Source: Symmachiella dynata (GTDB lineage: Bacteria > Planctomycetota > Planctomycetia > Planctomycetales > Planctomycetaceae). Taken from it: a stretch of 64,000 bases of DNA. Made by a program: the position numbers and the translations under genes. Location: contig NZ_CP036276.1 of NCBI RefSeq assembly GCF_007747995.1, positions 7,058,001 to 7,122,000 on the forward strand, read 5' to 3'. Position 1 is the first letter of the stretch; each line of letters opens with the position of its first letter. Shown one piece after another: positions 16,324-25,554 of this stretch. Below the pieces are notes generated by a model that was not told the DNA's origin, made no database searches, and worked only from the letters and a program-made list of their open reading frames with translations.

Positions 16324-18177
16324 TCATTTGGCATGCGCTGCGACGTCGTACATCACCAGTGTTTGGCCTCCGGTTCCCGGTTGGATGCGGGCGGTGAGTG
16401 TGATGGCGTTTTGAACGAACGTGATCGCAGCGCCGAAATTTGATTTCTGGACGCTCTCTTCCTTCCAACCCAGTGCCGTGATCTGGCGGCGACAATTTTC
16501 GAGGGCCTCGTCCGGGTCGATGTCGGTGGTGTAGGAGGTGAACTCGGGTGTTTCAAACGTAGCTTCGCCTCCCGCCGGGGCGGGGAGCTTGCGGGTGTCG
16601 ATGTTGCCCATGTGCAGGAACTCGACGGATGTTTTTTGCCCCTCCACCGAATCGCCCAATGTGTTGAAGTACAGCCGCAGGAGATACCCCTCTTTTTCGT
16701 AAATCCGCAGCCAGGATTGATCCGTGTCGAGCGCTGCGACAGACTGTTCGCGTTCTTGCCAACCCGCTGCGGAGAGTTTTTCGCGATAGAATTCTCGGGC
16801 CTCAGGAATCGTCAGCGGGGCGAGGTAGCCGATGTTGTTTTTCTCTGTCGTTTGATAGTCTCCCCCTTCGATGCGGGGAAATTTCTTTAAGTCGAGCATG
16901 GCCACAAGTTGCTCCATCGTGGCCGCCTCGGGCAGTTTCACCGTCGGCGGGGCGGGAGTCTCAGGCTCGTCTGTCGGTACCCCGACTGTGTCCGCTTCGA
17001 GCGGTGGTTCGGTGGATGAATCCTGTGGTTTGGCGGCGGATGTTTTGATCGTGCCGGGGCGACCGTAGAAGCGAATCGTTCCGTCGCTGACGATCGCTAG
17101 CAACTTACCGTCGGGCGACCAAGCGACCTCGTCGACGGTGTTTCCTTCTTCGATAATTGTCTGCAGTGATTTTTGAGCGGCAATGTCCCAAATCTGCGCT
17201 TGGGTGTCCATATCACCGGTCGCCAACAATTTTCCATCAGGAGAAAAGCTGACCGCTCCGACGCCGAATTCATGTTTCAACGTGGCGATGATTTTGCGCG
17301 TGTCGACCGCCCACACCAGGGCGGCGTTTTCAAAATCGACGGTTAAGTCGGCCGTCACGACCTGCTTGCCATCTGCTGTGAATTTGGCTTCGCGGACAAA
17401 AACGGCCCGCGGCTCCGACAGTCCCAACGCGCCGAGCTGATCACCCGATTCGGCATTCCACAAGAAGACTTCATCCCCCGCCGAGAGTACGGTTTTGCCG
17501 TCCGGTGTGATGTCGGACCGGACCGCTTTTTGTGATTCCGTATTGATCACCGCCAGCGGTTCAGCTGTTTCCGTATCCCAGGTCTTGACGAGCCCATCGT
17601 AGCCGGAGGAGACCAGTCTCTTCCCATCCTGCGAAAAGGCGACCGAAACAATCCCGGCCTCATTCGCCTCGATCGAGTGCAATAATTCGTTGTTTTCAAA
17701 ATCAAATAGGTGCACCAGTCCGTCACCGCCGCCGATCGCCAACAACTTGCCGTTGGCAGAAATCGCCAATGTGTCGGCCTCGACGATTGTGCCGGTGAGC
17801 GGGTACAGACCCTCAAAGATATGTAGCGGCTCTTCGTCACCAATTCTCCAAACCTTAGGCTCTCCGCCACCGGTCACAAACGTTGTACTATCCGGCGCAA
17901 AGGTGAACGCGCCAAGACTATATTCCTGCAGGACCATGGTGCTGAGAAGTTCCAACGGTTCAAAAGGCTCTCCTGCCGGTGGGGAAGGTTCTGCGTCGCT
18001 TGACGCATCGGCTTTGGCTGGCAGCGGAGCCTGGTTGTTGGACGAACTCTCAGTCGCCGGTGTCGTCGTCGCGTCCTCGTCAGCGCCGCCGCAACCGGTG
18101 ATGCTCACTGAAACGAGCACCGCGAGCAACAACACCCAAACCTGTTGACGAAACATCGCACAAAGATACGTCTTCAT
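16324..18177 (-). CDS. WD40-repeat lipoprotein
   Basis: Exported protein of 617 residues. The N-terminus has a hydrophobic stretch and lipobox SITGCGG (Cys about 29), followed by a Ser/Thr/Pro-rich linker, so it should be lipid-anchored. Residues about 85-370 hold at least six WD40-type blades, with repeated motifs such as FSPDGKLLATGDMDTQAQIWD and VAFSQDGKRLVSSGYDGLVKTWD. After a Pro-rich linker (about 380-410), the C-terminal region (about 420-617) has two similar alpha/beta halves, each around a phrase like REKLSAAGWQER and RRQITALGWKEE. Likely a scaffold for protein contacts; partner unknown. Start ATG 18177 has GGGGGCTGAG upstream; ATG 18156 is the alternative. Confidence 0.83.
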   Translation of the reverse strand: MKTYLCAMFRQQVWVLLLAVLVSVSITGCGGADEDATTTPATESSSNNQAPLPAKADASSDAEPSPPAGEPFEPLELLSTMVLQEYSLGAFTFAPDSTTFVTGGGEPKVWRIGDEEPLHIFEGLYPLTGTIVEADTLAISANGKLLAIGGGDGLVHLFDFENNELLHSIEANEAGIVSVAFSQDGKRLVSSGYDGLVKTWDTETAEPLAVINTESQKAVRSDITPDGKTVLSAGDEVFLWNAESGDQLGALGLSEPRAVFVREAKFTADGKQVVTADLTVDFENAALVWAVDTRKIIATLKHEFGVGAVSFSPDGKLLATGDMDTQAQIWDIAAQKSLQTIIEEGNTVDEVAWSPDGKLLAIVSDGTIRFYGRPGTIKTSAAKPQDSSTEPPLEADTVGVPTDEPETPAPPTVKLPEAATMEQLVAMLDLKKFPRIEGGDYQTTEKNNIGYLAPLTIPEAREFYREKLSAAGWQEREQSVAALDTDQSWLRIYEKEGYLLRLYFNTLGDSVEGQKTSVEFLHMGNIDTRKLPAPAGGEATFETPEFTSYTTDIDPDEALENCRRQITALGWKEESVQKSNFGAAITFVQNAITLTARIQPGTGGQTLVMYDVAAHAK

Positions 18178-18424
18178 CGCTCAGCCCCCTGTTGAGAAGA
18201 AACGGTCTCGATTACGAGCACGGTGCTGGTGTGGCACACCGCAAAGTTTACTCACTTTAGGGGACATTGCTATGGCATTCCTGGAGAAATGCCTAGCGAA
18301 TGCCTAGGTGTATGCGGATGACATTGGTGTCTGTGTTCGTATGCGACGTCGGGAACGACCGCAAGCGGTCGGTTTGGGATTTGCGTGTGGTCGTTGAAAC
18401 AGCCCGTAATCTCACCGGAGCAAA

Positions 18425-21400
18425 TTACAAATTGAGTTGCTGCGCTGCCAAGTAGTAATAGGTGCCGCGTTTGGCGATCAGTTCGTCGTGCGTTCCCGTT
18501 TCAACGATCGCCCCGTCGTGCAGTACGAGGATTTGGTCGGCGTCGCGGACGGTGGCGATTTTGTGCGCGATGATGAACGAGGTGCGGTCGGCCAAAATCG
18601 CGTCGAGGTTTTTTTGGATCTCGCGTTCGCTCAAACTGTCCAGCGCGCTGGTCGCTTCGTCCATCACCACAATTCGCGGATTGCGATACAAGGCCCGCGC
18701 GATGCTGATCCGCTGACGTTGCCCGCCGGAAAGCGTTAAGCCGAACTCGCCAACGACCATGTCGTAGCCCAGCGGCATCGCGCGGATAAAATCGTGCGCC
18801 CCGGCCAACGTGGCTGCTTCCTCCACTTGCTGCCGGTCTGGGTTGTCATCGCCTAAGGCAATGTTTTCCAGAATCGTGCCGCTGAACAGCAGGTTTTCTT
18901 GCAGCACGAACCCGATCTGCTTTCTCAATGTGCCCAAGTCGATCCGTTCCAGGTTCCAATCATCGATGGTGATCGTCCCTTCGGTCGGTTGATACAGCCC
19001 CAAGAGCAAGCGGGCCAGGGTTGTTTTGCCCGAGCCGCTGCGCCCGACGATGGCGATGCGTTGTCCCGGCGCTGCTTCGAAGGACAGGTTTCGCAATACA
19101 TACGGCGCCCCTTTGGTGCCGTAGTGGAAAAAGACGCGGTCGAATTTGACGCGACCCCGAATGACTTTGGGATAGACGCGTTCTTCCGGCGGCGGCTGCG
19201 GTTCGGGGTCGTTGTCGAGTACGTCGCTCAACCGCTCCAAGGAGACGCGAGCTTGTTGCAGTTGATCCCACAGTCCGATGACACTCGAGAGCGGTCCGAT
19301 AACTTGTCCGGCCAGCATGTTGAAGGCCATGAAATCGCCCAAAGTCAATTCATTGCGCTGGACCAATGTCAGTCCATACCACAGCAGCGCCACGTTACTG
19401 AACACACCAATGGCGCCGTCGATTGCGCCGAAAGTTTCTCCTAGTTTTTCGCTGCGATACTGCGATTTCAAGTATTTCTCAAACAGGAGCTCCCATTTTT
19501 TCTGCATCGGCTCTTCGACAGCCATGGCTTTGACCATGTCGATCCCACCGATGCTTTCGATGAGGTTGGATTCATGGGCGGCCCCGTCTTCCATCAACCG
19601 GCGATGCATTAACTTCATGATCGGGCTGACGATTAAAGTGAAGGCCACGAAGACGGGGACGAATGCTAAGACCACGGCCGCCAAACGGGCATTGAGCATG
19701 AACATCACCACGAAATAAACAACCACCATCAACGAATCGAGCACAACCGTCATGGTGCCGGCGGTGAATAGCTCGCGCACATTTTCGTTATCGCCAAAGC
19801 GGGCCACGATATCGCCCGTCCGCCGCAGCTTGAAAAACCGCGTGGGTAGCTGCAGCAAATGTTCGTAAAACTCGTGCAACATGGTGCGGTCGAGTTTTTG
19901 GCTCAAGCGGACGGCGACTAGGCCCCGCAACATCGTCATGCCGATCCCAAATACGGAAACTATTACCAACCCCGCTGCCAGCCAATTTAGTGACAGCAGA
20001 CTTCCAGGAGGCGCGGTGCCGTCTGGGGGACCGGCATCGGAGGGCATCAGTACCGAATCGATGATGTATTTCGTGAATAACGGCGCAGCCAGACCAACGA
20101 TTTGCAATAACAATGATATCGCCAGGATCACACCCAGCGTCTTCAAGTTGCTCTTCATTAAGTTGGTTAACCGCCGCGCAGCTTTGGGCTTGGTGCGAAT
20201 TCGCTCCGCGGCTGCCGTGGGAGTCACCTCCAGCGCGAAGCCGCTGAATTGCGTTTCCAGCTCTTCCAGCGTGACCCGGTACTTGCCCATCGCGGGGTCG
20301 GCAATGTACGCATATTTCTCATTCAATGCGTACAGCACCACGTAGTGGTAGCCCTGCCAAAAGAGGACGGCCGGCAATTGCAGTTTCGGCAGCCGATCCG
20401 CGGTGAGCTTCAAACTTCGTGTTTCGTAGCCGACTTCGTGGGCGGCATGGATCAATTGTGTTAGCGACGCCCCCATGGTGCTCACACCGGCCAAGTCGCG
20501 CAACCGGCTGACGCCGACGGGACGTCCGTGATGCGCTGTGATCATGGCCAGCGAGGCGGCTCCGCAATCAACCTCCTCGTGTTGGGGGATATACGGAAAC
20601 TGGTACCGCCGCCAAAATCCGCCCAGGCCTGTTGAGGGCGGAGTCGGGACATGTTCACCGGTCGCAACCTCCTCGTCAGCGGGCATCTCCGTCGCTGTGA
20701 CCGGGACCATCGCTGCGGGCGGGGCGGTTGGTTCGACGATGTCCTCCGATTCGGTGGTGGATGTCGCAGCATTTTCCTTGGCGATCGCTGCATCCCGCAC
20801 CTGAGTGGTCACCGTGTCAAAGTGTTCGGCCGCGTCATCCGCGCGGGTATGTGCGGCGCGCTCTTCGAAGTAGGTCCGTACCTGCGGCACATCGTCCAGC
20901 AGTCGGCAAAAGTCGGCAGCGGCCAACGTTAGCATCGAGACCGGTCCGTCTGATTGAAATGTGAAATAGCTGCCCACCGGCGGCCGCTCGACCAACGCGC
21001 TGCCGCCGAAGGTATCTCCCGACGTCAACGTTGTCTGGACTTCCCCTTCTTTGACGACGTTCACACGGCCCGATTGAATCAAATAGAAATGTTCGGGAAC
21101 TTCCCCAGCGGTGAGGATCGACTCTTCTGCGGGAAAGTCTTGCGATTGAAACTGATCCACCAGTTCTCGCAGTTGCGGCGGTTTGAGTTGCGTGCCGAGT
21201 TGTCCCACCACTTTGACGAAATTCCACAGCTGCAACCGATCCGCATATCGGTCAAAATATTGCCGCAGTTCGCCGTTTTTCTCCAGGAGACTTTGCACAG
21301 CTTCGGCCGGGATGCTGATCAGCGTGCTGTCGGCCGCGGAACGAATTGTGGCGTTGCGCGGCGCGTTGCTGACCAATGACATTTCGCCAAAGTGATCGCC

Positions 21401-21634
21401 GTCGAACAGCGTATTTAAGGGGAGTTCGTCGCCGTTCTCTTCGTGGAGCACACGGACTTTTCCAGAGTAGACGACGTACATCCGGTCGCCCACGTCTCCT
21501 TGCCGAAAAACAACCTGCCCGAGTTTATAGTGCCGGATATCCGCTTGGTCGCGGATGGCGGCCAGTTCTTCGTCGGAGAGTAACGAAAAGCAACTGCAGT
21601 TCCTCAAGCAGGTTTCCAATTGATCGACGTTCAT
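18425..21634 (-). CDS. peptidase C39-ABC exporter with two N-terminal cNMP-binding-like domains
   Basis: Large membrane exporter, 1069 residues. Two CRP-like cyclic-nucleotide-binding domains come first (about 15-135 and 150-250, e.g. GDHFGEMSLVSNAPRNATIR). An acidic/Ala-rich linker follows, then a C39 cysteine peptidase (about 348-480) with DCGAASL (Cys357), a GYHYVVL histidine and IADPAMGK aspartate. Six membrane helices (about 490-790) are followed by an ATPase with GRSGSGKTT (about 863), LSGGQRQR (about 968) and VVMDEATSAL. C39-ABC exporters cut double-glycine leaders and export peptides; the regulatory front end resembles the HetC-type layout of cyanobacteria. Start ATG 21634 has AGGA about 8 bases upstream. 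No HlyD-type adaptor or leader peptide gene was recognised next to it. Confidence 0.93.
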   Translation of the reverse strand: MNVDQLETCLRNCSCFSLLSDEELAAIRDQADIRHYKLGQVVFRQGDVGDRMYVVYSGKVRVLHEENGDELPLNTLFDGDHFGEMSLVSNAPRNATIRSAADSTLISIPAEAVQSLLEKNGELRQYFDRYADRLQLWNFVKVVGQLGTQLKPPQLRELVDQFQSQDFPAEESILTAGEVPEHFYLIQSGRVNVVKEGEVQTTLTSGDTFGGSALVERPPVGSYFTFQSDGPVSMLTLAAADFCRLLDDVPQVRTYFEERAAHTRADDAAEHFDTVTTQVRDAAIAKENAATSTTESEDIVEPTAPPAAMVPVTATEMPADEEVATGEHVPTPPSTGLGGFWRRYQFPYIPQHEEVDCGAASLAMITAHHGRPVGVSRLRDLAGVSTMGASLTQLIHAAHEVGYETRSLKLTADRLPKLQLPAVLFWQGYHYVVLYALNEKYAYIADPAMGKYRVTLEELETQFSGFALEVTPTAAAERIRTKPKAARRLTNLMKSNLKTLGVILAISLLLQIVGLAAPLFTKYIIDSVLMPSDAGPPDGTAPPGSLLSLNWLAAGLVIVSVFGIGMTMLRGLVAVRLSQKLDRTMLHEFYEHLLQLPTRFFKLRRTGDIVARFGDNENVRELFTAGTMTVVLDSLMVVVYFVVMFMLNARLAAVVLAFVPVFVAFTLIVSPIMKLMHRRLMEDGAAHESNLIESIGGIDMVKAMAVEEPMQKKWELLFEKYLKSQYRSEKLGETFGAIDGAIGVFSNVALLWYGLTLVQRNELTLGDFMAFNMLAGQVIGPLSSVIGLWDQLQQARVSLERLSDVLDNDPEPQPPPEERVYPKVIRGRVKFDRVFFHYGTKGAPYVLRNLSFEAAPGQRIAIVGRSGSGKTTLARLLLGLYQPTEGTITIDDWNLERIDLGTLRKQIGFVLQENLLFSGTILENIALGDDNPDRQQVEEAATLAGAHDFIRAMPLGYDMVVGEFGLTLSGGQRQRISIARALYRNPRIVVMDEATSALDSLSEREIQKNLDAILADRTSFIIAHKIATVRDADQILVLHDGAIVETGTHDELIAKRGTYYYLAAQQLNL

Positions 21635-22003
21635 TCAGTTTTCCTAACCGGGCCGCAGATGTGACATCAATGTCGTGAAAATGAAACTGCCAGTGTAAAC
21701 GTCCCGCATGCGAAGATCGACTACATAAACAATAAAAGATCCCAAACCGGGTGTTTTCCAGTAGACGCTGGACCGCAATCGCAGACCCGGGTACGCTAGA
21801 GTCTGTTTCAAAACCCGGTTGCGCTTGTTTGACATGTTGATATTGGGGTGTCAGCGAGATGCGCCAGAGGGGTTTGAAACTAGTTTTAGAGAATGCCGGA
21901 AAGCGTCGCTCGTGAGTGACCGATGTTTGCTGGACTCCGCCGCTATTTCTGCCATGACCCCCATTGTGGGATTGGCCGTTCCGTCAATTCAGGAGTACCG
22001 ATT
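21635..22003. other. divergent intergenic region
   Basis: This region lies between the ABC exporter (minus) and the oxidoreductase (plus). A 63-codon minus-strand ORF (21644-21835) ends 9 bases before the exporter but has no ribosome site and no double-glycine motif, so it is not called. No repeat was found. Confidence 0.4.
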
Positions 22004-23302
22004 GTGCGCCACCATTCGACATCCCGCCGTGACTTCTTAAAAAGTTCTACAGGAGTTGCCGCTGCAGGCATCGCGGCTCCTTATCTTTGGACCAGCGCTG
22101 TTTTTGCCGCCGACGGTCCAAACGAACGCATCAATGTGGCTGCGATTGGCGTGGGTGGACGGGGATCGGGAAACGGACGGAGAGCGGCTGGATTGGGAAA
22201 CATGGTTGCGTGTTGCGATGTCGATAGCCAGCATGCGGAGAGGTTCGCCGCGGGGATCGACGGGAACTGCGCGACCTATACTGATTACCGCAAACTGTTG
22301 GATCGCAAAGACATTGATGCGGTGACGGTCGGCACTCCCGATCATTGGCACGTAAAAATCTCCATCGACGCCATGCGTGCCGGTAAGGATGTCTATTGCG
22401 AAAAACCACTGACGCTCACGATCGACGAAGGCAAACAAATCTGCCGCGTCGTCAAAGAGACCGGTAAGGTCTTCCAGGTCGGTACGCAACAACGCAGTGA
22501 AAATGAGCAACGCTTTCTCAAAGCGGTCGCGATTGCCCGTAGCGGTCGTTTGGGCGACAAGCTGCACGCGCTGTCTTCGGTTGGCGAAGCATCGAGCGGG
22601 GGGCCGTTTCAGGTGACCAAACCGCCGGCGAATTTGGATTGGGAAATGTGGCAAGGCCAAGCCCCGGAAACCGGGTACATGGCAGAGCGGACGCATCACA
22701 ATTTTCGGTGGTGGCAGGAATACTCCGGCGGGCAGGTCACCGACTGGGGCGTACATCACACCGACATCGCCCTGTGGGCCTTGGGATTGGATGAGACCGG
22801 CCCGACCAAGATTTCTGGAAAAGGAACATTCAATAAACAGAAGGACTGTTACAACGTCGCCAAAAGTTTTGACTGCCTGATGGACTTCGAGGGCGGACAT
22901 CAAATCCAACTGACCAGTGGTGGCAACGAATTGGTCATCACCGGCGACAAGGGAAAAATCCGCGTGAATCGCGGCGGACTCACTGGGAAACCAGTCGATG
23001 AAATTGCCGCGAGCAAAGAGGAAACCGACTGGCTCAACGGCGAAGTCGAAAAACTGTACCGCAACATGCGAATCGCGGGGCACATGCAGAACTTCTTCGA
23101 CTGCATCAAAAGCCGCGAACTGCCGATCTCCGACGTCTACACACACCACCGCTCGGTCAGTGCGTGCCATCTGGCCAATATTGCGATGATCCTGGACCGT
23201 GAATTGACCTGGGATCCCCAAAAAGAGGACTTCGTCGGCGACGCCGAAGCGACTTCGATGCTCAGCCGCGAGCAACGCAAACCGTATACGATTGATGCCT
23301 AA
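22004..23302 (+). CDS. Tat-exported Gfo/Idh/MocA family oxidoreductase
   Basis: Predicted NAD(P)-dependent sugar dehydrogenase, 432 residues. A twin-arginine signal (SRRDFLK at about residue 8) and hydrophobic AAAGIAAPYLW lead to the Rossmann motif AIGVGGRGSGNG (about 47-58). The catalytic-lysine motif is CEKPLTL, Lys about 133. WGVHHTDIALWALG contains the conserved His. I chose GTG 22004 because AGGAG lies 8 bases upstream; the open frame continues upstream without support. Planctomycetes carry many such exported copies, thought to act on extracellular or periplasmic glycans; the substrate here is unknown. It is a stand-alone gene and is paralogous to 43506-44993. Confidence 0.88.
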   Translation: MRHHSTSRRDFLKSSTGVAAAGIAAPYLWTSAVFAADGPNERINVAAIGVGGRGSGNGRRAAGLGNMVACCDVDSQHAERFAAGIDGNCATYTDYRKLLDRKDIDAVTVGTPDHWHVKISIDAMRAGKDVYCEKPLTLTIDEGKQICRVVKETGKVFQVGTQQRSENEQRFLKAVAIARSGRLGDKLHALSSVGEASSGGPFQVTKPPANLDWEMWQGQAPETGYMAERTHHNFRWWQEYSGGQVTDWGVHHTDIALWALGLDETGPTKISGKGTFNKQKDCYNVAKSFDCLMDFEGGHQIQLTSGGNELVITGDKGKIRVNRGGLTGKPVDEIAASKEETDWLNGEVEKLYRNMRIAGHMQNFFDCIKSRELPISDVYTHHRSVSACHLANIAMILDRELTWDPQKEDFVGDAEATSMLSREQRKPYTIDA

Positions 23303-23361
23303 GCGACTGTCGGGTGTGTGACATCAATCGTTAAGGACAACCAATCGGCTACATGAAAATA

Positions 23362-23389
23362 CCTCACGCCAAGACGCAAAGCTTGCAAA
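23362..23389. repeat. solo arm of the 383-bp repeat
   Basis: CCTCACGCCAAGACGCAAAGC plus CTTGCAAA-like bases match the internal arm of the 11450/41174 element with a few changes. Only this arm is present here. Confidence 0.55.
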
Positions 23390-23491
23390 TAGAAAAATCT
23401 ATTTCTGCGAATTCGTGTTGCGATTTGATTGAATCGAGGTTTTGAAACAAAGATTTCGTTCACTGACTTTGGCGAATCAGAAACTCAAACC

Positions 23492-24250
23492 ATGAATACC
23501 GAATGTCCTCACTGCCAGACGCGTGTGAATCTTTCGGCGGATGGACGGTGCCCGATGTGTCGTCGCGCGATCGGCATCGCCTCGCAAGAAGTGGTTGAAG
23601 AGTCGTCTATTGAAACAACGCGTGAGCAATCGCAACGCGATGCGGTCGTCGACCTTTTGTTGTGCCCGATGTGCGGTGTGGCTTCTCCGGTTGGCAGCAT
23701 GAGTTGTCCAAATTGCGGGGAGGATTTTGGCACACCGACCGGCAGCATGTGGCGTGAGGGTAAGAAAACTCTCGTCATGCACAAAACCGCTGAAATGCCA
23801 AATCGGTGCGTCAAAAGCAATCAGCCATCTACCCGCTACCTCAAACGTAAACTGTCGTGGCATCATCCGGGGTGGTATGCGTTGATTGTGGTTTGCAACA
23901 TGATCGTCTACGTGATTGCCGCACTCATCGTGCGCAAGACGGCGACCATTTACGTTGGGTTGAGCGAGGAATGGTTTGCACGGCGACAGCGGGCCATCTT
24001 AATCAGTTGGGCGTTGTCCCTGTTGGGAATTGCCCTGCTGGTCACAGGTATTGCGCTGGTCGATGAGTCAGAATATGCGGTGGCCATGATCCCGCTTGGA
24101 ATCATCCTGCTACTGGGCGGATTAATTTATGGAGTCGTAACGGCGCGAATCGTGGAGGTCAAGAAAATCAAAGATGATTACATCTGGCTAAACGGCTGTT
24201 GCGCCGAGTATCTGGACGAATTGCCTGAATGGACCGGCGAGCTATTGTAA
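23492..24250 (+). CDS. zinc-ribbon membrane protein, unknown function
   Basis: A 252-residue protein. The first ribbon is CPHC (about residue 5) with CPMC (about 22). A second is CPMCGVASPVGSMSCPNCGEDFG (listed as two CxxC pairs, about 63 and 77). A conserved block then reads MPNRCVKSNQPS and LKRKLSWHHPGWY. Three membrane segments follow (about 125-150, 165-188, 195-220) and a C-terminal cytosolic piece WLNGCCAEYLDELPEW. The ribbon pair plus membrane plan is shared with the 9984-14769 group, but the sequence is not the same family. ATG 23492 is used because it starts directly at the ribbon. I see no neighbour that suggests a role. Confidence 0.75.
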   Translation: MNTECPHCQTRVNLSADGRCPMCRRAIGIASQEVVEESSIETTREQSQRDAVVDLLLCPMCGVASPVGSMSCPNCGEDFGTPTGSMWREGKKTLVMHKTAEMPNRCVKSNQPSTRYLKRKLSWHHPGWYALIVVCNMIVYVIAALIVRKTATIYVGLSEEWFARRQRAILISWALSLLGIALLVTGIALVDESEYAVAMIPLGIILLLGGLIYGVVTARIVEVKKIKDDYIWLNGCCAEYLDELPEWTGELL

Positions 24251-24319
24251 CGGCATGGCAAATCGCAACACGCCAAGCAATTCAGCGCTGCAAAAAGGAT
24301 TCGTTCATCCCGATTTGGG

Positions 24320-24421
24320 GTGCCACAGGCGGCTCGTCCGCCAGTGCAAACAGAGACCGACGCCGCTGAACAGGGACACCCCAACCCGGTACGACACTGG
24401 CGGACGAGCCGCCAGTGGCAC
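24320..24421. repeat. large inverted repeat of nested palindromes (REP/BIME-like, copy 4)
   Basis: The arm at 24320-24346 and the arm at 24395-24421 are reverse complements of each other with one change, and each is itself a hairpin (GGCGG-CTCGT-CCGCC). The outer ends are GTGCCAC and GTGGCAC, as in the other copies. The 48-base spacer has no ORF. It lies between the convergent zinc-ribbon and floA genes. Confidence 0.8.
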
Positions 24422-24464
24422 CCAACGCCGTCGCTAAATGAATGGTTGACTCGATCGCCGGAGG

Positions 24465-25427
24465 TTATTGGCCGTTGCTGGCAATCGCCTTCTTCGTTCG
24501 CAGGTTTCCGGAACGGTAGGCCGTTGCGATCGCCTTGGGAACATCCGCTTCGGCCAAAACGACCTTGGCGCGGTTTTCCTGGGTGAGCGCTTTCATCTCT
24601 TGCTCGGTGGCTACGGCTTGGGCGCGACGTTCTTCGGCACGAGCACGGGCGACGCGGACATCCGCCTCGGCCTGATCCGCCTGCAACCGGGCACCGACGT
24701 TTTCACCCACGTCGACGTCGGCGATATCAATCGACACGATCTCGTAGGCGGTTTGGGAGTCCAAACTGCGATCCAATACTGCTTTGGCAATCAGCATGGG
24801 GTTGGCCAACACGTCTTTATGGCTATCAGACGAGCCGATCGCTGAGACGATCCCTTCACCCACACGGGCGATGACGGTTTCTTCCGTGGCCCCGCCGACG
24901 AGTTGTGCGAGATTGGTCCGCACGGTGACGCGTGCGCGGGCTTTGAGTTGAATCCCATCTTTAGCGACACCATCGAGAGTTGTCCGGCCCGAGCCGCGAC
25001 GGGGGTCGGGGCAATCAATCACCTTGGGGTCGACGGAGGTTTGCACGGCATCCAAAACGTTCCGGCCGGCCAAGTCGATGGCGGCGGCCGTATCCCAGTC
25101 CAAATCGATTTTGGCACGGTGGGCCACAATTAACGACTGAATGACGCGGCGGACGTTGCCTTGAGCCAAATAGTGGGCAGAAAGTGCCCGCGTATCGATC
25201 GGGGGCAGTCCTGATTGCACCGCCATAATCTTGGACTCGACGATCACCATCGCGTTGACTTTTTGCAGCGACATGCCGATCAGTTGCAAGATGCCGATGC
25301 CGGTCCGCGTGACGAAGGCCCGTAGCCAGATATTGAAATATTTGATCCCTACGAAAGCGACGACCAAAAAGAGCAGCCCTCCGATGAGGAAAACCGCCGC
25401 CATGATCAAGAATTGAGGGTCGTCCAT
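24465..25427 (-). CDS. floA: flotillin-like protein FloA
   Basis: Membrane-associated scaffold protein of 320 residues found in functional membrane microdomains. One N-terminal membrane segment (about 8-30) is followed by the diagnostic [19 protein letters not shown], a PHB-like core ([20 protein letters not shown]), and a C-terminal helical stretch rich in Ala/Glu ([20 protein letters not shown]) that drives oligomerisation. The sequence matches the UPF0365/FloA family over its full length. The ATG at 25427 has GGAG about 9 bases upstream. It lies downstream of, and in the same direction as, the RND permease, with a 127-base gap. No nfeD-like partner is next to it. Confidence 0.95.
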   Translation of the reverse strand: MDDPQFLIMAAVFLIGGLLFLVVAFVGIKYFNIWLRAFVTRTGIGILQLIGMSLQKVNAMVIVESKIMAVQSGLPPIDTRALSAHYLAQGNVRRVIQSLIVAHRAKIDLDWDTAAAIDLAGRNVLDAVQTSVDPKVIDCPDPRRGSGRTTLDGVAKDGIQLKARARVTVRTNLAQLVGGATEETVIARVGEGIVSAIGSSDSHKDVLANPMLIAKAVLDRSLDSQTAYEIVSIDIADVDVGENVGARLQADQAEADVRVARARAEERRAQAVATEQEMKALTQENRAKVVLAEADVPKAIATAYRSGNLRTKKAIASNGQ

Positions 25428-25554
25428 TTTGCTCGTCTCCGTATGACCAAGTTATCAGCGTCGGCGGCGATTCCCGCCGGGCCGAAGATCCTAACAACTT
25501 ACGAGATTACCTAGCGATTTGCAATTCCACCAGTCGCACGGAAAAGTCCAGGTT

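Noticed and set aside
22037-23275. 412-codon minus-strand ORF opposite the first oxidoreductase
   Set aside because: It lies wholly antisense to a well-supported gene, has no recognisable motif, and such long shadow frames are normal at this base composition.
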